DNA from: Alicyclobacillus pomorum DSM 14955
GTDB lineage: Bacteria; Bacillota; Bacilli; Alicyclobacillales; Alicyclobacillaceae
NCBI RefSeq assembly: GCF_000472905.1
Contig: NZ_AXAR01000018.1
Location: 1 to 60,551, forward strand
Direction of reading: 5' to 3'
Length of the DNA stretch: 60,551 nt
Part shown: one piece after another, positions 42,787 through 50,659 of the stretch
Layout: every line of letters begins with the position of its first letter
Numbering within the stretch: position 1 is the first letter of the stretch
The notes under the pieces: model-generated
Databases searched by the model: none
What the model was told of the DNA's origin: nothing
The model's input: the letters and a program-made list of their open reading frames with translations, nothing else
Made by a program: the position numbers and the translations under genes

Positions 42787-43000
42787 TCCGGCGTAGGATT
42801 GTAGCCAAGTTCGAAGTATCAAAAATTCGAATCCACGTCCTGCGTCACACTCAGACAGCATAGCTGCTACTTAATATGTACAGCCACGTTTTGCTGGTGA
42901 CGCAGGACGAAGTTTCCGAAAAACGATGCTTCGTGAGATCCGTCCTCGCGAACGCCCCCTCCACTGCAAGTGATGGTCATTCACTGCAAAATAATGCCCA

Positions 43001-43028
43001 TTGATATATTCTTTAGAGTCAATATAAT
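43001..43028 (+). promoter_or_regulatory. Sigma-A promoter of the RsbT/kinase pair
   Basis: TTGATA (43001-43006), 16 bases, TATAAT (43023-43028). Just upstream (42966-42988) an imperfect inverted repeat TGCAAGTGA/TCACTGCA could bind a regulator. Otherwise the 290 bases after hxlB hold no gene. Confidence 0.7.
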
Positions 43029-43077
43029 CAAATTAAATAATAGATGAAATTTCGCCGCTTGGGGGATTCCTTAGCCG

Positions 43078-43470
43078 ATGACCTATCAGCAAGTGAACAT
43101 CTCGTCAGAAGATGATATATATGTTGCACTAAGTGCCGTTCGTCATTTTATGAAGCGACTCCCCTTTTCCGAGTCAGATCAACAGAAGGTATTTGTGAGT
43201 GTTTCAGAGTTAACCCGAAACGTTTTGGATCATGCCTGTAGCAAGGGGATTTTTTATTGTGAGTTAATTGATAAGGGAATACGTTTTATGGTAATAGATC
43301 ACGGTCCAGGAATTCGCAATGTAGATGAAGCTTTGAGTGGAAAAAAGACGTCTTCGTCGCGTGGATTAGGACTCGGATTGTCCGGTGCGAAGAGATTAAT
43401 GGATGAATTTCAGATTGAGACTTCGACGAGAGGAACGAAAATCGTTGCTATCAAATGGGCAGGAAAATAA
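43078..43470 (+). CDS. RsbT-like serine kinase / anti-sigma-factor-type ATPase
   Basis: A 130-aa GHKL ATPase. N-box ELTRNVLDHA, G1 DHGPGIRN and the glycine-rich lid GLGLGLSGAKRLMDEF match RsbT, the switch kinase that phosphorylates STAS proteins of the stressosome. RsbT normally acts on RsbR and RsbS. Here the next gene encodes a protein ending in an RsbR-like STAS domain, an obvious substrate. The two reading frames overlap. No RsbS, RsbU or sigma factor is in the window. The region is AT-rich compared with its flanks. Confidence 0.88.
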   Translation: MTYQQVNISSEDDIYVALSAVRHFMKRLPFSESDQQKVFVSVSELTRNVLDHACSKGIFYCELIDKGIRFMVIDHGPGIRNVDEALSGKKTSSSRGLGLGLSGAKRLMDEFQIETSTRGTKIVAIKWAGK

Positions 43471-44974
43471 AAAAGTCACAGAGACGGATCATACATTAAG
43501 CCGTCTTGCTTCCATAGGTCAAATTGCGGCGGGAATTGCACACGAAGTGAGAAACCCACTAACATCGGTGAAGGGATTTCTCCAGTTGCTACAAAAGGAG
43601 TTTTCCCACAAATATATAGACTTTGCTAGCTCAGAACTGGATCAGGCAATCTCTACATTACAAGATTTATTGCAAGTTTCTAAACCTGACTTGGAAGACG
43701 AGTCGTATGTTGCTATTAATCTTTGTTCAGAATTAGAGTCTTTGCTGTATTTGTTTCAGGATCAAATCTACCGGGTTCGAATTGTTAAGAATTTTCATAA
43801 TAGCGATGATACAATCTATGGGAAGAGAAATCAGTTAAAGAAAGCATTTTTTAACCTCTTGAAAAACGCATTTGAAGCCATCCCGAATGAAGGGATCATT
43901 GCAATCGAACACTACCGCATGGGTGACTTCGTTTACGTCATCATTTCTGATACAGGCGTTGGTGTACCTAAAGATAAGATTCAACTGTTAGGAACCCCTT
44001 TCTTTACAACGAAAGATGATGGCACGGGAATGGGGCTAACTCAGGTGTTTTCGACCATCTACCAACATGGAGGCTCAATCGATGTGCAAAGTACAGAAGG
44101 AATAGGAACTACGTTTACCATTCGATTTCCAACTGAGATTACTGAAAAAATTGGAGTGATTGATTTGGATCTACAATATGTAAGCGGTCACAGTTTTAAA
44201 GAATTTTTTTTGCTGAATCAGGATCGTTTTAACGAGTTATTTGCTTTAGAAACGAAAGATACGATTCAACTCATTGAAGAATCCAAGTATAAGCTGGATG
44301 CGCGTGCGATTTTTGATAAAAAGGCAAAACTCTTAGTCGAAGATCGGCAGCATGAACTGATTATCCTTGCAAAGGAAGTTGGAAAGAATGCTGCAAAGAA
44401 CGATGTTCCTTTGGTCATAAAACTGGAATTATCTCAGGCATTTCGTAAATTGTATTGGAATTTTTTACACAACTATTATAGACATGTCGAACTCGATATG
44501 GAAGGTTTTTTCCAACTCGGAATAAAGACCAATTTCATATTGGACCATTACATTTTTCATTATTTTTCAAGTTATATAGAGTACAAGGATGAATTACTGC
44601 GTACTCACCGCGAAACGATTGATGACTTGTCAGTTCCCATTATACCATTATCCAATTCTATGGCGGTGCTACCCATTGTTGGCACATTAGATACCTATCG
44701 GGCTAAGAAAGTTCAGGAACGGACATTAAATCAAATCTCTAGCCTAAAAATACAAAGAATCATTATTGATTTGTCCGGTGTTGCGTTTATGGATACGGCT
44801 GTGGTGGGACATCTGTTTCGAATTGTAGAAGGAATTGGTTTACTCGGATGTAAAGCGGTTATCACGGGTATTCGCCCAGAAATTGCGAACACAATGATTG
44901 AATTAGGAATCCCATTTACTGAAAAGGTAGAGACGAAGGCAACTTTGCAACAAGCCTTGGAGGAATATCATTAA
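43403..44974 (+). CDS. Histidine kinase fused to an RsbR-like STAS protein
   Basis: A 523-aa soluble protein with an uncommon layout. Residues 31-95 are a HisKA dimerisation domain with phospho-acceptor His in AGIAHEVRNPL (H47). About 110-243 is the HATPase (N-box NLLKNAFEA, DTGVGVP, GTGMGL). About 265-405 has the size and helical character of the RsbR N-terminal sensor domain. Residues 410-520 are a STAS domain close to RsbR, with DLSGVAFMDTAV (T465) and GIRPEIANTMIELGI (T497) at the places RsbT phosphorylates in RsbR. It has no membrane segment. The ATG at 43403 overlaps the RsbT-like gene by 68 bases; a TTG at 43445 after GAGGA would reduce this to 26. No response regulator lies beside it. 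Confidence 0.87.
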   Translation: MNFRLRLRREERKSLLSNGQENKKVTETDHTLSRLASIGQIAAGIAHEVRNPLTSVKGFLQLLQKEFSHKYIDFASSELDQAISTLQDLLQVSKPDLEDESYVAINLCSELESLLYLFQDQIYRVRIVKNFHNSDDTIYGKRNQLKKAFFNLLKNAFEAIPNEGIIAIEHYRMGDFVYVIISDTGVGVPKDKIQLLGTPFFTTKDDGTGMGLTQVFSTIYQHGGSIDVQSTEGIGTTFTIRFPTEITEKIGVIDLDLQYVSGHSFKEFFLLNQDRFNELFALETKDTIQLIEESKYKLDARAIFDKKAKLLVEDRQHELIILAKEVGKNAAKNDVPLVIKLELSQAFRKLYWNFLHNYYRHVELDMEGFFQLGIKTNFILDHYIFHYFSSYIEYKDELLRTHRETIDDLSVPIIPLSNSMAVLPIVGTLDTYRAKKVQERTLNQISSLKIQRIIIDLSGVAFMDTAVVGHLFRIVEGIGLLGCKAVITGIRPEIANTMIELGIPFTEKVETKATLQQALEEYH

Positions 44975-45031
44975 TAGGAGCAGGCCCAGAGCCAGAAAGA
45001 AAAAATGTTTCCTAAGCAATCCCCGGGGTAT

Positions 45032-45078
45032 GGACGATGGGATTATCAGCATCTCGCAACCTCTACATCCCATCGTCC
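45032..45078 (+). repeat. Inverted repeat after the kinase-STAS gene
   Basis: GGACGATGGGAT (45032-45043) and ATCCCATCGTCC (45067-45078) are perfect 12-base arms with a 23-base loop. No T-run follows. The rest of 44975-45343 is AT-rich with no supportable gene; on the minus strand near 45120-45240 a short stretch (HLQELLDAEIMEVMRYC, then stop) faintly recalls the start of IS256-type transposases. Confidence 0.5.
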
Positions 45079-45343
45079 GTAGCAAAGCGTAGGCGACTGT
45101 GTGACCGGTTCAGCAGTATCTCATTACTTCCATAATTTCGGCATCCAACAATTCCTGTAAGTGGCTGTGTTGAGTTTTTTTAACATCGCATTCAGCACAT
45201 CGCCTGAAGTCGCCTTCCACTTTCTGATTTGGCTTTATAACAGCTCAATCCGCAACAAGATTTGATTTCATGAATCCTCCTCTGCCAATGATAATCTGCC
45301 AATGACGAGCTCCCTATACGACGAGACGTGCCTCACATGGCTA

Positions 45344-45628
45344 TCAACGAATCAAGCGCAATCCCGGTTCTGTGCCGGTACTCCTGAGGACGTTCGCATT
45401 CTTCACGATGTGAGAGAGAAGTCGTCGACTTCGTTCCAGATACAAGATGCGCTTCTCAAGTACAGAGCAATATTTCTGAAGTTCCATATGTTCAGCACGG
45501 AGTTTCATGTGTTCTTGACGAAGTGTCCCATGTTCTTCATTTAAACGTGCGACCGACCGATTGAGATTCGTCAACATCAATCCCATGCCCAAGGTCAACA
45601 AGCCGATGACCACATACACCAACAACAT
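45344..45628 (-). CDS. Small membrane-anchored coiled-coil protein
   Basis: A 94-aa protein. Residues 2-22 form one membrane segment (LLVYVVIGLLTLGMGLML). About 28-72 is a heptad-rich coiled coil (RLNEEHGTLRQEHMKLRAEHMELQ). The ATG follows GGGAGTGATGAATAA and a good sigma-A promoter lies 75 bases upstream. I do not recognise a family; the layout resembles small scaffold or division-associated proteins but nothing proves it. Confidence 0.65.
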   Translation of the reverse strand: MLLVYVVIGLLTLGMGLMLTNLNRSVARLNEEHGTLRQEHMKLRAEHMELQKYCSVLEKRILYLERSRRLLSHIVKNANVLRSTGTEPGLRLIR

Positions 45629-45700
45629 TTATTCATCACTCCCGATTTGTATTCATTGCCTATGATGTCTGGCGCGCCTACTTCCGTTGCTGTTGATGTG

Positions 45701-45730
45701 ATTATAGACGGACTTATCAGACAAAGACAA
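45701..45730 (-). promoter_or_regulatory. Sigma-A promoter of the small coiled-coil gene
   Basis: On the minus strand TTGTCT (45725-45730), 18 bases, TATAAT (45701-45706). Its start site would fall near 45694, about 65 bases before the ATG. Confidence 0.65.
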
Positions 45731-45877
45731 CGGGTGTAATTTTAGAAGTTTTGACGAACACGCTCGAATGGCCATAAAGCAGTTCTTACTTGGCTTGCTG
45801 CCCCGCAAAACTTCTGTTAATCGCTCCATTTTGCTTCCTTCAACGGCCTTCAAACGACAGTTTCTTGCATGAAAAAA

Positions 45878-45987
45878 GTCTCACCCTTCGACAGTTGGCA
45901 CACCGACTGTGTGGCTTGTGTCGAAAGGCGAGACGTATATCAAGAAAGAACGCCCAAGGCACACAGCCAAGGGCGACTTTCTTGCAC
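45878..45987. repeat. Two consecutive stem-loops in a gene-free stretch
   Basis: Between 45629 and 46249 I find no convincing gene. The stretch holds two long imperfect hairpins. The first pairs GTCTCACCCTTCGACA with TGTCGAAAGGCGAGAC (about 45878-45935). The second pairs CAAGAAAGAACGCCC with GGGCGACTTTCTTG (about 45941-45987). They could be terminators, a structured small RNA or remains of a mobile element. Confidence 0.5.
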
Positions 45988-46249
45988 TTGCAGTTTCGGG
46001 ACTATCTCGTTAGCAGTTACAGACACTACTTTCTTTTTACACTCTCGACAAGTTGTATGAGTACCCCTATCACAAGTATTCCTACACCAATGTTGCCAAA
46101 AATTGATTTACCCATCATTGACATTAGGGTACCTCCGCTTGCAACAAACAGAGCTGACACGACTTTTCGCATCTCTATTTTCTTTGAGAAAAGAAGATAG
46201 AGGTACTCGTAGCTGTAGTTCGCCTAGTTGTCTACAATTAGCCACAGCA

Positions 46250-46501
46250 TTAGCTTGGCTTCCTTCCTCTCAAACACACTGTCGAAAACCACAAGACCGA
46301 GACCGCTATTAAGGCATACGCATCCTTATCATTCAATAATAGGCCCACAACTCCAAGTATGGCAGCAATCACAGCACCGCCTAAGAGCGTTGTCGATCTG
46401 CTTGTACCTTTGAAAGACTTAGAAAATACCGCATACACAGTCAATGCCACCACGAAAAACGCAACAAATGAAATCAGCGTGGTTACCACGAACACCCGCA
46501 T
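46250..46501 (-). CDS. Small hydrophobic membrane protein
   Basis: An 83-aa protein with about three membrane segments (VVTTLISFVAFFVVALTVYAVF, LLGGAVIAAILGVVGLLL, ALIAVSVLWFSTVC). The ATG at 46501 stands directly after GGGAGGG; a GTG two codons later (46495) has better spacing. It follows the next gene by 12 bases and is probably in its operon. No family recognised. Confidence 0.6.
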   Translation of the reverse strand: MRVFVVTTLISFVAFFVVALTVYAVFSKSFKGTSRSTTLLGGAVIAAILGVVGLLLNDKDAYALIAVSVLWFSTVCLRGRKPS

Positions 46502-46513
46502 CCCTCCCTATTT

Positions 46514-47077
46514 TTAGTGGTCGAGATGGGCGTTGATGAAGCTCTCGACGGTCTGATAGCCGCCTAGAATGTGTGACACTTCGTAATGCTCACCTTGATT
46601 CGTTATGTAGAAGTTCATGTCCTCGGTGACACGATGGTAATACTTCAATGCTTGGGCACCGTCTTTGTAGTCCTTGGCGTTGTGTTCCTGGGCTGCAACC
46701 TCGTAAAGACGCTTCAAGTTTGAAACGTCTGCCTGTAGCTTCTTCTTTACATCATCAGGTGCTACGCACTTTCCGATTTCAGATTCAAGCTCATTCGGAC
46801 CTTGTACAAGCTCGCCGTCCTGTAATGGTAAACTCCACCCGTAGCTATCCCCGCTTGACAGTAAGTCCATTTGTGCAAACCCTGTGTCGGCGTCAATCCT
46901 ATCTCTCAGATGCGTAACGGTGTTTTCTATCGGCGTTAAATCAATGGATGGTGGCTTGCTCTTTGCGATGGATACCGCGTGTTGATTCGCTTCATATTTG
47001 GGTAAATACCACCAAATGACGGCTGAGATAGCGGCAACACCTACTAGCGCACTAGACCCAATAATGACTTTTTTCAC
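46514..47077 (-). CDS. Membrane-anchored extracytoplasmic protein, unknown function
   Basis: A 187-aa protein with a short basic N-terminus and one membrane segment (KKVIIGSSALVGVAAISAVIWWYLP), leaving a 150-residue outer domain that is acidic and helical (VTHLRDRIDADTGFAQMDLLSSGD, YKDGAQALKYYHRVTEDMNFYI). The GTG at 47077 lies eight bases after GAGG; a TTG seven codons earlier is possible. It is cotranscribed with a small membrane protein. No similarity I can name. Confidence 0.65.
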   Translation of the reverse strand: MKKVIIGSSALVGVAAISAVIWWYLPKYEANQHAVSIAKSKPPSIDLTPIENTVTHLRDRIDADTGFAQMDLLSSGDSYGWSLPLQDGELVQGPNELESEIGKCVAPDDVKKKLQADVSNLKRLYEVAAQEHNAKDYKDGAQALKYYHRVTEDMNFYITNQGEHYEVSHILGGYQTVESFINAHLDH

Positions 47078-47273
47078 TACCCTACCCTCATTCTTCAATT
47101 CGCATTCAGAACTTTAGAATAGTATACCTCCAGATAAAAATCACACACAATGCCTATTATTAGGTGCGTCGTCGATTCGTCGCTCAGAGTTTCGACCCAT
47201 CGAGATCTGTACGAGTCGCGTATAGAACCGTCTGTGCAAAATGGGGTGGCCGGGGTTGGTCGGATGGTGACCG

Positions 47274-47393
47274 TCAGCAAAGTAATTGTGACCAATTTTC
47301 GCAATTCAATCGCTCATCAATCGTTCGCTCATTCGACCAATTCGTCCATTCTTCGACAAACCGATGTGCCCGCTCTTCAGCAACTTCACTCAT
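47274..47393 (-). CDS. Tiny ORF 2 of an overlapping pair (39 aa)
   Basis: MSEVAEERAHRFVEEWTNWS... starts at an ATG that overlaps the stop of the preceding tiny ORF (ATGA). It is charged and helical. It may be a separately translated small protein, or the C-terminal half of one protein broken by a frameshift. No family recognised. Confidence 0.35.
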   Translation of the reverse strand: MSEVAEERAHRFVEEWTNWSNERTIDERLNCENWSQLLC

Positions 47394-47536
47394 TGGGTAG
47401 GATTCGTCGTCAAATACCCCTCTTCGTACAAAAGCAAAACATGCATCGAATGGAGAATCCATTCGCGGATGAGACTTGCGTCATCATTCTGGGTCTGTAG
47501 CTTGCGTACAATCGTTCGTCCTTTACGTTTATCCAT
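47390..47536 (-). CDS. Tiny ORF 1 of an overlapping pair (48 aa)
   Basis: MDKRKGRTIVRKLQTQNDDA... begins nine bases after CGGAGG, an excellent ribosome site that happens to be the 3' arm of the tRNA-Arg terminator hairpin. The protein is basic at the start and helical later (ASLIREWILHSMHVLLLYEEGY). The stop overlaps the start of tiny ORF 2. Coding status is uncertain. Confidence 0.4.
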   Translation of the reverse strand: MDKRKGRTIVRKLQTQNDDASLIREWILHSMHVLLLYEEGYLTTNPTQ

Positions 47537-47575
47537 AACAAAAAACCTCCGTTTCGACAAAACGCCAAAACGGAG
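47537..47575 (-). terminator. Rho-independent terminator downstream of tRNA-Arg
   Basis: CCTCCGTTTTGG and CGAAACGGAGG form the stem on the minus strand, followed by TTTTTTG. The 3' arm contains a Shine-Dalgarno-like CGGAGG for the tiny ORF beyond it. Confidence 0.85.
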
Positions 47576-47678
47576 GCCGTAACTCACGCGGACTCGCCAA
47601 ATCACGAACGCGGTCTAGCCATGTATCCCTCATTCGTCCGATGTTCCAAAAGCCGCGTCAAAACGGCATTTTTTAATG

Positions 47679-47757
47679 TGGCGCACCCGGAGGGACTCGA
47701 ACCCCCGCAAGACGCGGTTTAGGAAACCACCGCTCTATCCACCTGAGCTACGGGTGC
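47679..47757 (-). tRNA. tRNA-Arg (anticodon CCT)
   Basis: Cloverleaf on the minus strand with acceptor GCACCCG/CGGGTGC, anticodon loop TTCCTAA (CCT, reading AGG) and an encoded CCA. A lone tRNA at the border between the AT-rich region and the conserved core; tRNA-Arg(CCT) genes are common integration targets. Confidence 0.93.
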
Positions 47758-47948
47758 ACGTTGACTACAACATTATATAAAAAATACAACCGATTGCGCA
47801 AAGGAAAACTTCGGATGTAGTTCCTGGTTTCACAAAGATAGGTGCTGCGCCGGCGCGCATCAATGGCCGGCGCTCGATTCAATATTCTCGGCATGAGAAC
47901 GAAGATCCATGTACTCATCACCGCAATGAGATGGTTCATCCGAAATAT

Positions 47949-48398
47949 CTACTTTCCTACCCCCGCCAACTTCCGAAACAGCGGTAACTCCACATCGTCG
48001 ACATGTATACGAAGATATCCGTTGTAGCACCGCAGTTCGCGGATTTTAATCCCAACTCCGAGCGCTCTCAGCAAAGACGGGATGTGCACGACGAGCGAAT
48101 TCCGAATCACGTCAATACCCGGCGGCGCGTCCTTCATTGCCTCGCGCAACTGGCGGTTCACGACGGTACCAGGGATGGCGACGAGTTTGTGAGCTGCAAT
48201 ATCAATCGACGCTTCGTACTCGCTGCCTGACGATGGCTTGGCGATGAAATCGACGTTGAGAAAGAGTAACTTCACTTGTCCATGGATGCCGTCCTCGCGA
48301 ATGTCTGTGATGCGGAGGTTTGAGTCTACGGCAAAGTCGCGAATCAGACTGTTGATGTCGTCTGCGCTCAAGTCCACACGCACGTGGGAAATCCGCAA
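47949..48398 (-). CDS. Conserved hypothetical protein, possible lipid-binding beta fold
   Basis: A 149-aa protein without membrane segments. The alternating hydrophobic pattern (MRISHVRVDLSADDINSLIRDF, GQVKLLFLNVDFIAKPSS, SIDIAAHKLVAIPGTVVNRQLREAM) recalls DUF2993/YpmS-like lipid-binding domains that sit near membranes, but the likeness is weak. It lies 15 bases downstream of a small membrane-protein gene in the serS-side operon. Function unknown. Confidence 0.65.
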   Translation of the reverse strand: MRISHVRVDLSADDINSLIRDFAVDSNLRITDIREDGIHGQVKLLFLNVDFIAKPSSGSEYEASIDIAAHKLVAIPGTVVNRQLREAMKDAPPGIDVIRNSLVVHIPSLLRALGVGIKIRELRCYNGYLRIHVDDVELPLFRKLAGVGK

Positions 48399-48413
48399 GG
48401 ATAGCCCTCCTCG

Positions 48414-48710
48414 TTACTGTTGCAGCTCAGCGTCCCGGGTACGCTGTTGGTATCTCAACTTGCGCAAGTGCTGGAACGACTTCACACCCATGAACACAAT
48501 CATGCCAAAGCCGAGCAACAAGAGCACCACGGAGACGACGCCTGCCTCAATGGTGGGAAGCAGGCCGACGAGAAACCCCATCACAATGGCGCTCCACGAG
48601 ATAAACATGGAGCGGCCAAAGGCAATCTTGTTGAGTGCTCTGTGCTGATACATCATGCAAATCACAATCACGATGAGAGCAATGAGCCCAACGACCTCTT
48701 TCCAAGACAT
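48414..48710 (-). CDS. Small integral membrane protein, unknown function
   Basis: A 98-aa protein with three membrane segments (VGLIALIVIVICMMY, FISWSAIVMGFLVGLLP, VVSVVLLLLGFGMIVFMG) and a basic, Gln-rich tail. It begins three bases after the serS stop, so it is probably cotranscribed with serS. No family recognised. Confidence 0.7.
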   Translation of the reverse strand: MSWKEVVGLIALIVIVICMMYQHRALNKIAFGRSMFISWSAIVMGFLVGLLPTIEAGVVSVVLLLLGFGMIVFMGVKSFQHLRKLRYQQRTRDAELQQ

Positions 48711-48713
48711 CGC

Positions 48714-49994
48714 TTATGCCCTCCGCGTAATGGTCTCCACACCCATGTACGGAACAAGGGCTTTCGGAAGTTTAATGCTCCCATCTGCCTGTTGCCCATT
48801 CTCCAGAATGGCGGCGACAGTGCGACCAATGGCAAGCCCTGACCCGTTCAGTGTATGCACAAACTCCGGCTTCGATGTCTCGTCCCGACGAAAACGCAGG
48901 TTGGCGCGACGCGCTTGGTACGCCTCAAAGTTTGAGCAGGATGAAATCTCGCGGTACCTGCCTGCTGCGGGAAGCCAGACTTCCAAATCGTACTGTTTGG
49001 ACGCTTTCACCCCTTGATCCCCTGTGCAGCACTCAATGACGCGATATGGCAGTTCCAGGGCCTGCAGGATATCTTCAGCGTCTTCCACGAGGGAATTGAG
49101 TTCGTCGTAGGACGATTCCGGTGTCACCAGTTTCACGAGCTCGACTTTCTGGAACTGGTGAAGTCGGATCAGGCCGCGTGTGTCTTTGCCCGCGCTTCCG
49201 GCTTCGGATCGGAAGCAGGAGCTGTACCCCGCAAACTTCACGGGCAACTGCGATGCATCGAGAATCTCGTCTCGATAATAGTTGGTGAGTGGAATCTCAG
49301 CCGTTGGAATCAAGTAGTACGGCAAACCTTCCAGTTTAAACATCTCGTCGCCAAACTTGGGCAGGTTGCCAGTTCCGATGAGGCTGGTGTCATTCGCGAT
49401 GAATTGTGGAAACATCTCCACGTAGCCGTTTTTCTCAATCTGGTAGTCGAGCATGAAGTTGGCGAGTGCGCGTTCGAGCTTGGCACCGAGGCCCTTGTAC
49501 AGCACGAAGCGGCTTCCGGTAATTTTGACCGCGCGCTCAAAGTCCACGATGTCGAGATCCTGTGCCAATTCCCAGTGTGGTTTCGGTTCAAACGAAAACT
49601 GCGGTTTATCGCCCCAGTGCTTTATGGTGACGTTATCGTTTTCGTCGTCGCCATCTGGTACAGACTCGTGCGGAATATTTGGCAGGCCGAGCAACATCTC
49701 GTGCACTTGCTCGTCCAACTGGCGGACTCGCTCGTCCAGTTCCTTGATCTTTTCCGATACTGATTTCATCTCTGCAATCTCGGCCGACGCGTCCTGCCCC
49801 TGCTTCTTCTTCATTGCAATCGCTTCGGACGCTTTGTTACGTACGGACTTCAAGCGTTCCACTTCAGTGAGCGCACTGCGCCAGGCTTCGTCCGCTTCAA
49901 GCAGCTGATCAATGAGAGCTGGATCGTACTTTTTGCGTTTTACGCCCTGGCGGAACTTGTCTGGATCTTGCCGAATCGCTTTGAGGTCCAACAT
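48714..49994 (-). CDS. serS: Seryl-tRNA synthetase
   Basis: A 426-aa class II synthetase that charges tRNA-Ser. The N-terminal 110 residues are the long antiparallel coiled coil that grips the tRNA variable arm ([42 protein letters not shown]). Class II motif 2 reads [26 protein letters not shown] and motif 3 [19 protein letters not shown]. The ATG at 49994 is the usual family start; a GTG four codons earlier is possible. I looked for a T-box leader upstream and found none. Its place beyond pdxT matches Bacillus order, with five genes inserted. Confidence 0.96.
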   Translation of the reverse strand: MLDLKAIRQDPDKFRQGVKRKKYDPALIDQLLEADEAWRSALTEVERLKSVRNKASEAIAMKKKQGQDASAEIAEMKSVSEKIKELDERVRQLDEQVHEMLLGLPNIPHESVPDGDDENDNVTIKHWGDKPQFSFEPKPHWELAQDLDIVDFERAVKITGSRFVLYKGLGAKLERALANFMLDYQIEKNGYVEMFPQFIANDTSLIGTGNLPKFGDEMFKLEGLPYYLIPTAEIPLTNYYRDEILDASQLPVKFAGYSSCFRSEAGSAGKDTRGLIRLHQFQKVELVKLVTPESSYDELNSLVEDAEDILQALELPYRVIECCTGDQGVKASKQYDLEVWLPAAGRYREISSCSNFEAYQARRANLRFRRDETSKPEFVHTLNGSGLAIGRTVAAILENGQQADGSIKLPKALVPYMGVETITRRA

Positions 49995-50164
49995 GAAAAA
50001 TGCCACCGTCCCTTATGCCATCTGTATTCCTTGAGAATACCAAATGGAGTGCGGTCGTATCAACTGAATTGGCTGAATGGTGCGCTCACAATTCCTTCAA
50101 TGACCAGCGACAATACACACAGAGGGGTGGTAATATTCAGGAAAGCGCATAAGGAGGGCCAAAG

Positions 50165-50539
50165 ATGAAATTCGAATTCTCTGGAATAGACCATGTTCAA
50201 CTCGCCGCTCCTGAAGGTTGTGAGACTGAGGCGCGTAGATTTTTCGGAGAACTGTTGGGATGGACTGAAATCCCGAAGCCTGAAAACCTGAGAATGCGGG
50301 GCGGCGTTTGGTTTCAATGTGGTATCCATCAGGTACATATCGGGGTTCAAAAAGATTTTGTTCCTGCCACAAAGGCCCACCCAGCCTTTCGTGTACAGAA
50401 TATTGACGCACTGCGAGAGCATTTGCTCCAAAACGGCGTCCAAGTGATGGAAGACGATGCACGCGCAGATGAAGGTGTAAAACGATTCTACGTGAGAGAT
50501 CCGTTCGGAAATCGACTTGAGTTCATGGAATGGATCTGA
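50165..50539 (+). CDS. Glyoxalase/VOC-superfamily protein
   Basis: A 124-aa vicinal-oxygen-chelate fold protein. The two beta-alpha-beta-beta-beta halves are visible: IDHVQLAAPEG...ARRFFGELLGWTEI and AFRVQNIDALREHLLQNGVQVMED...RFYVRDPFGNRLEFMEW. Metal ligands are His in IDHVQ and Glu in RLEFMEW. Such proteins act in resistance or small-molecule conversion; the substrate is unknown. The ATG follows AAGGAGGGCCAAAG. Confidence 0.88.
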   Translation: MKFEFSGIDHVQLAAPEGCETEARRFFGELLGWTEIPKPENLRMRGGVWFQCGIHQVHIGVQKDFVPATKAHPAFRVQNIDALREHLLQNGVQVMEDDARADEGVKRFYVRDPFGNRLEFMEWI

Positions 50540-50659
50540 TGGTTGAAAAGCCCCGGACATGTCGACAGCCTGATTCGTGCGGAAGATGGTTTATCAATCG
50601 TTCCTTGTGAGAGAGCGAGTGAGATACAATCAAGAAAACGAGGTGGCGGAGGTTTCACA

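Noticed and set aside
45100..45240. IS256-type transposase remnant on the minus strand
   Set aside because: Only some 17 residues (HLQELLDAEIMEVMRYC) look similar, followed by a stop; no terminal repeats were found, so it stays a suspicion.
49995..50164. T-box leader upstream of serS
   Set aside because: No T-box consensus or specifier stem could be found; the region is also too short before the divergent gene.
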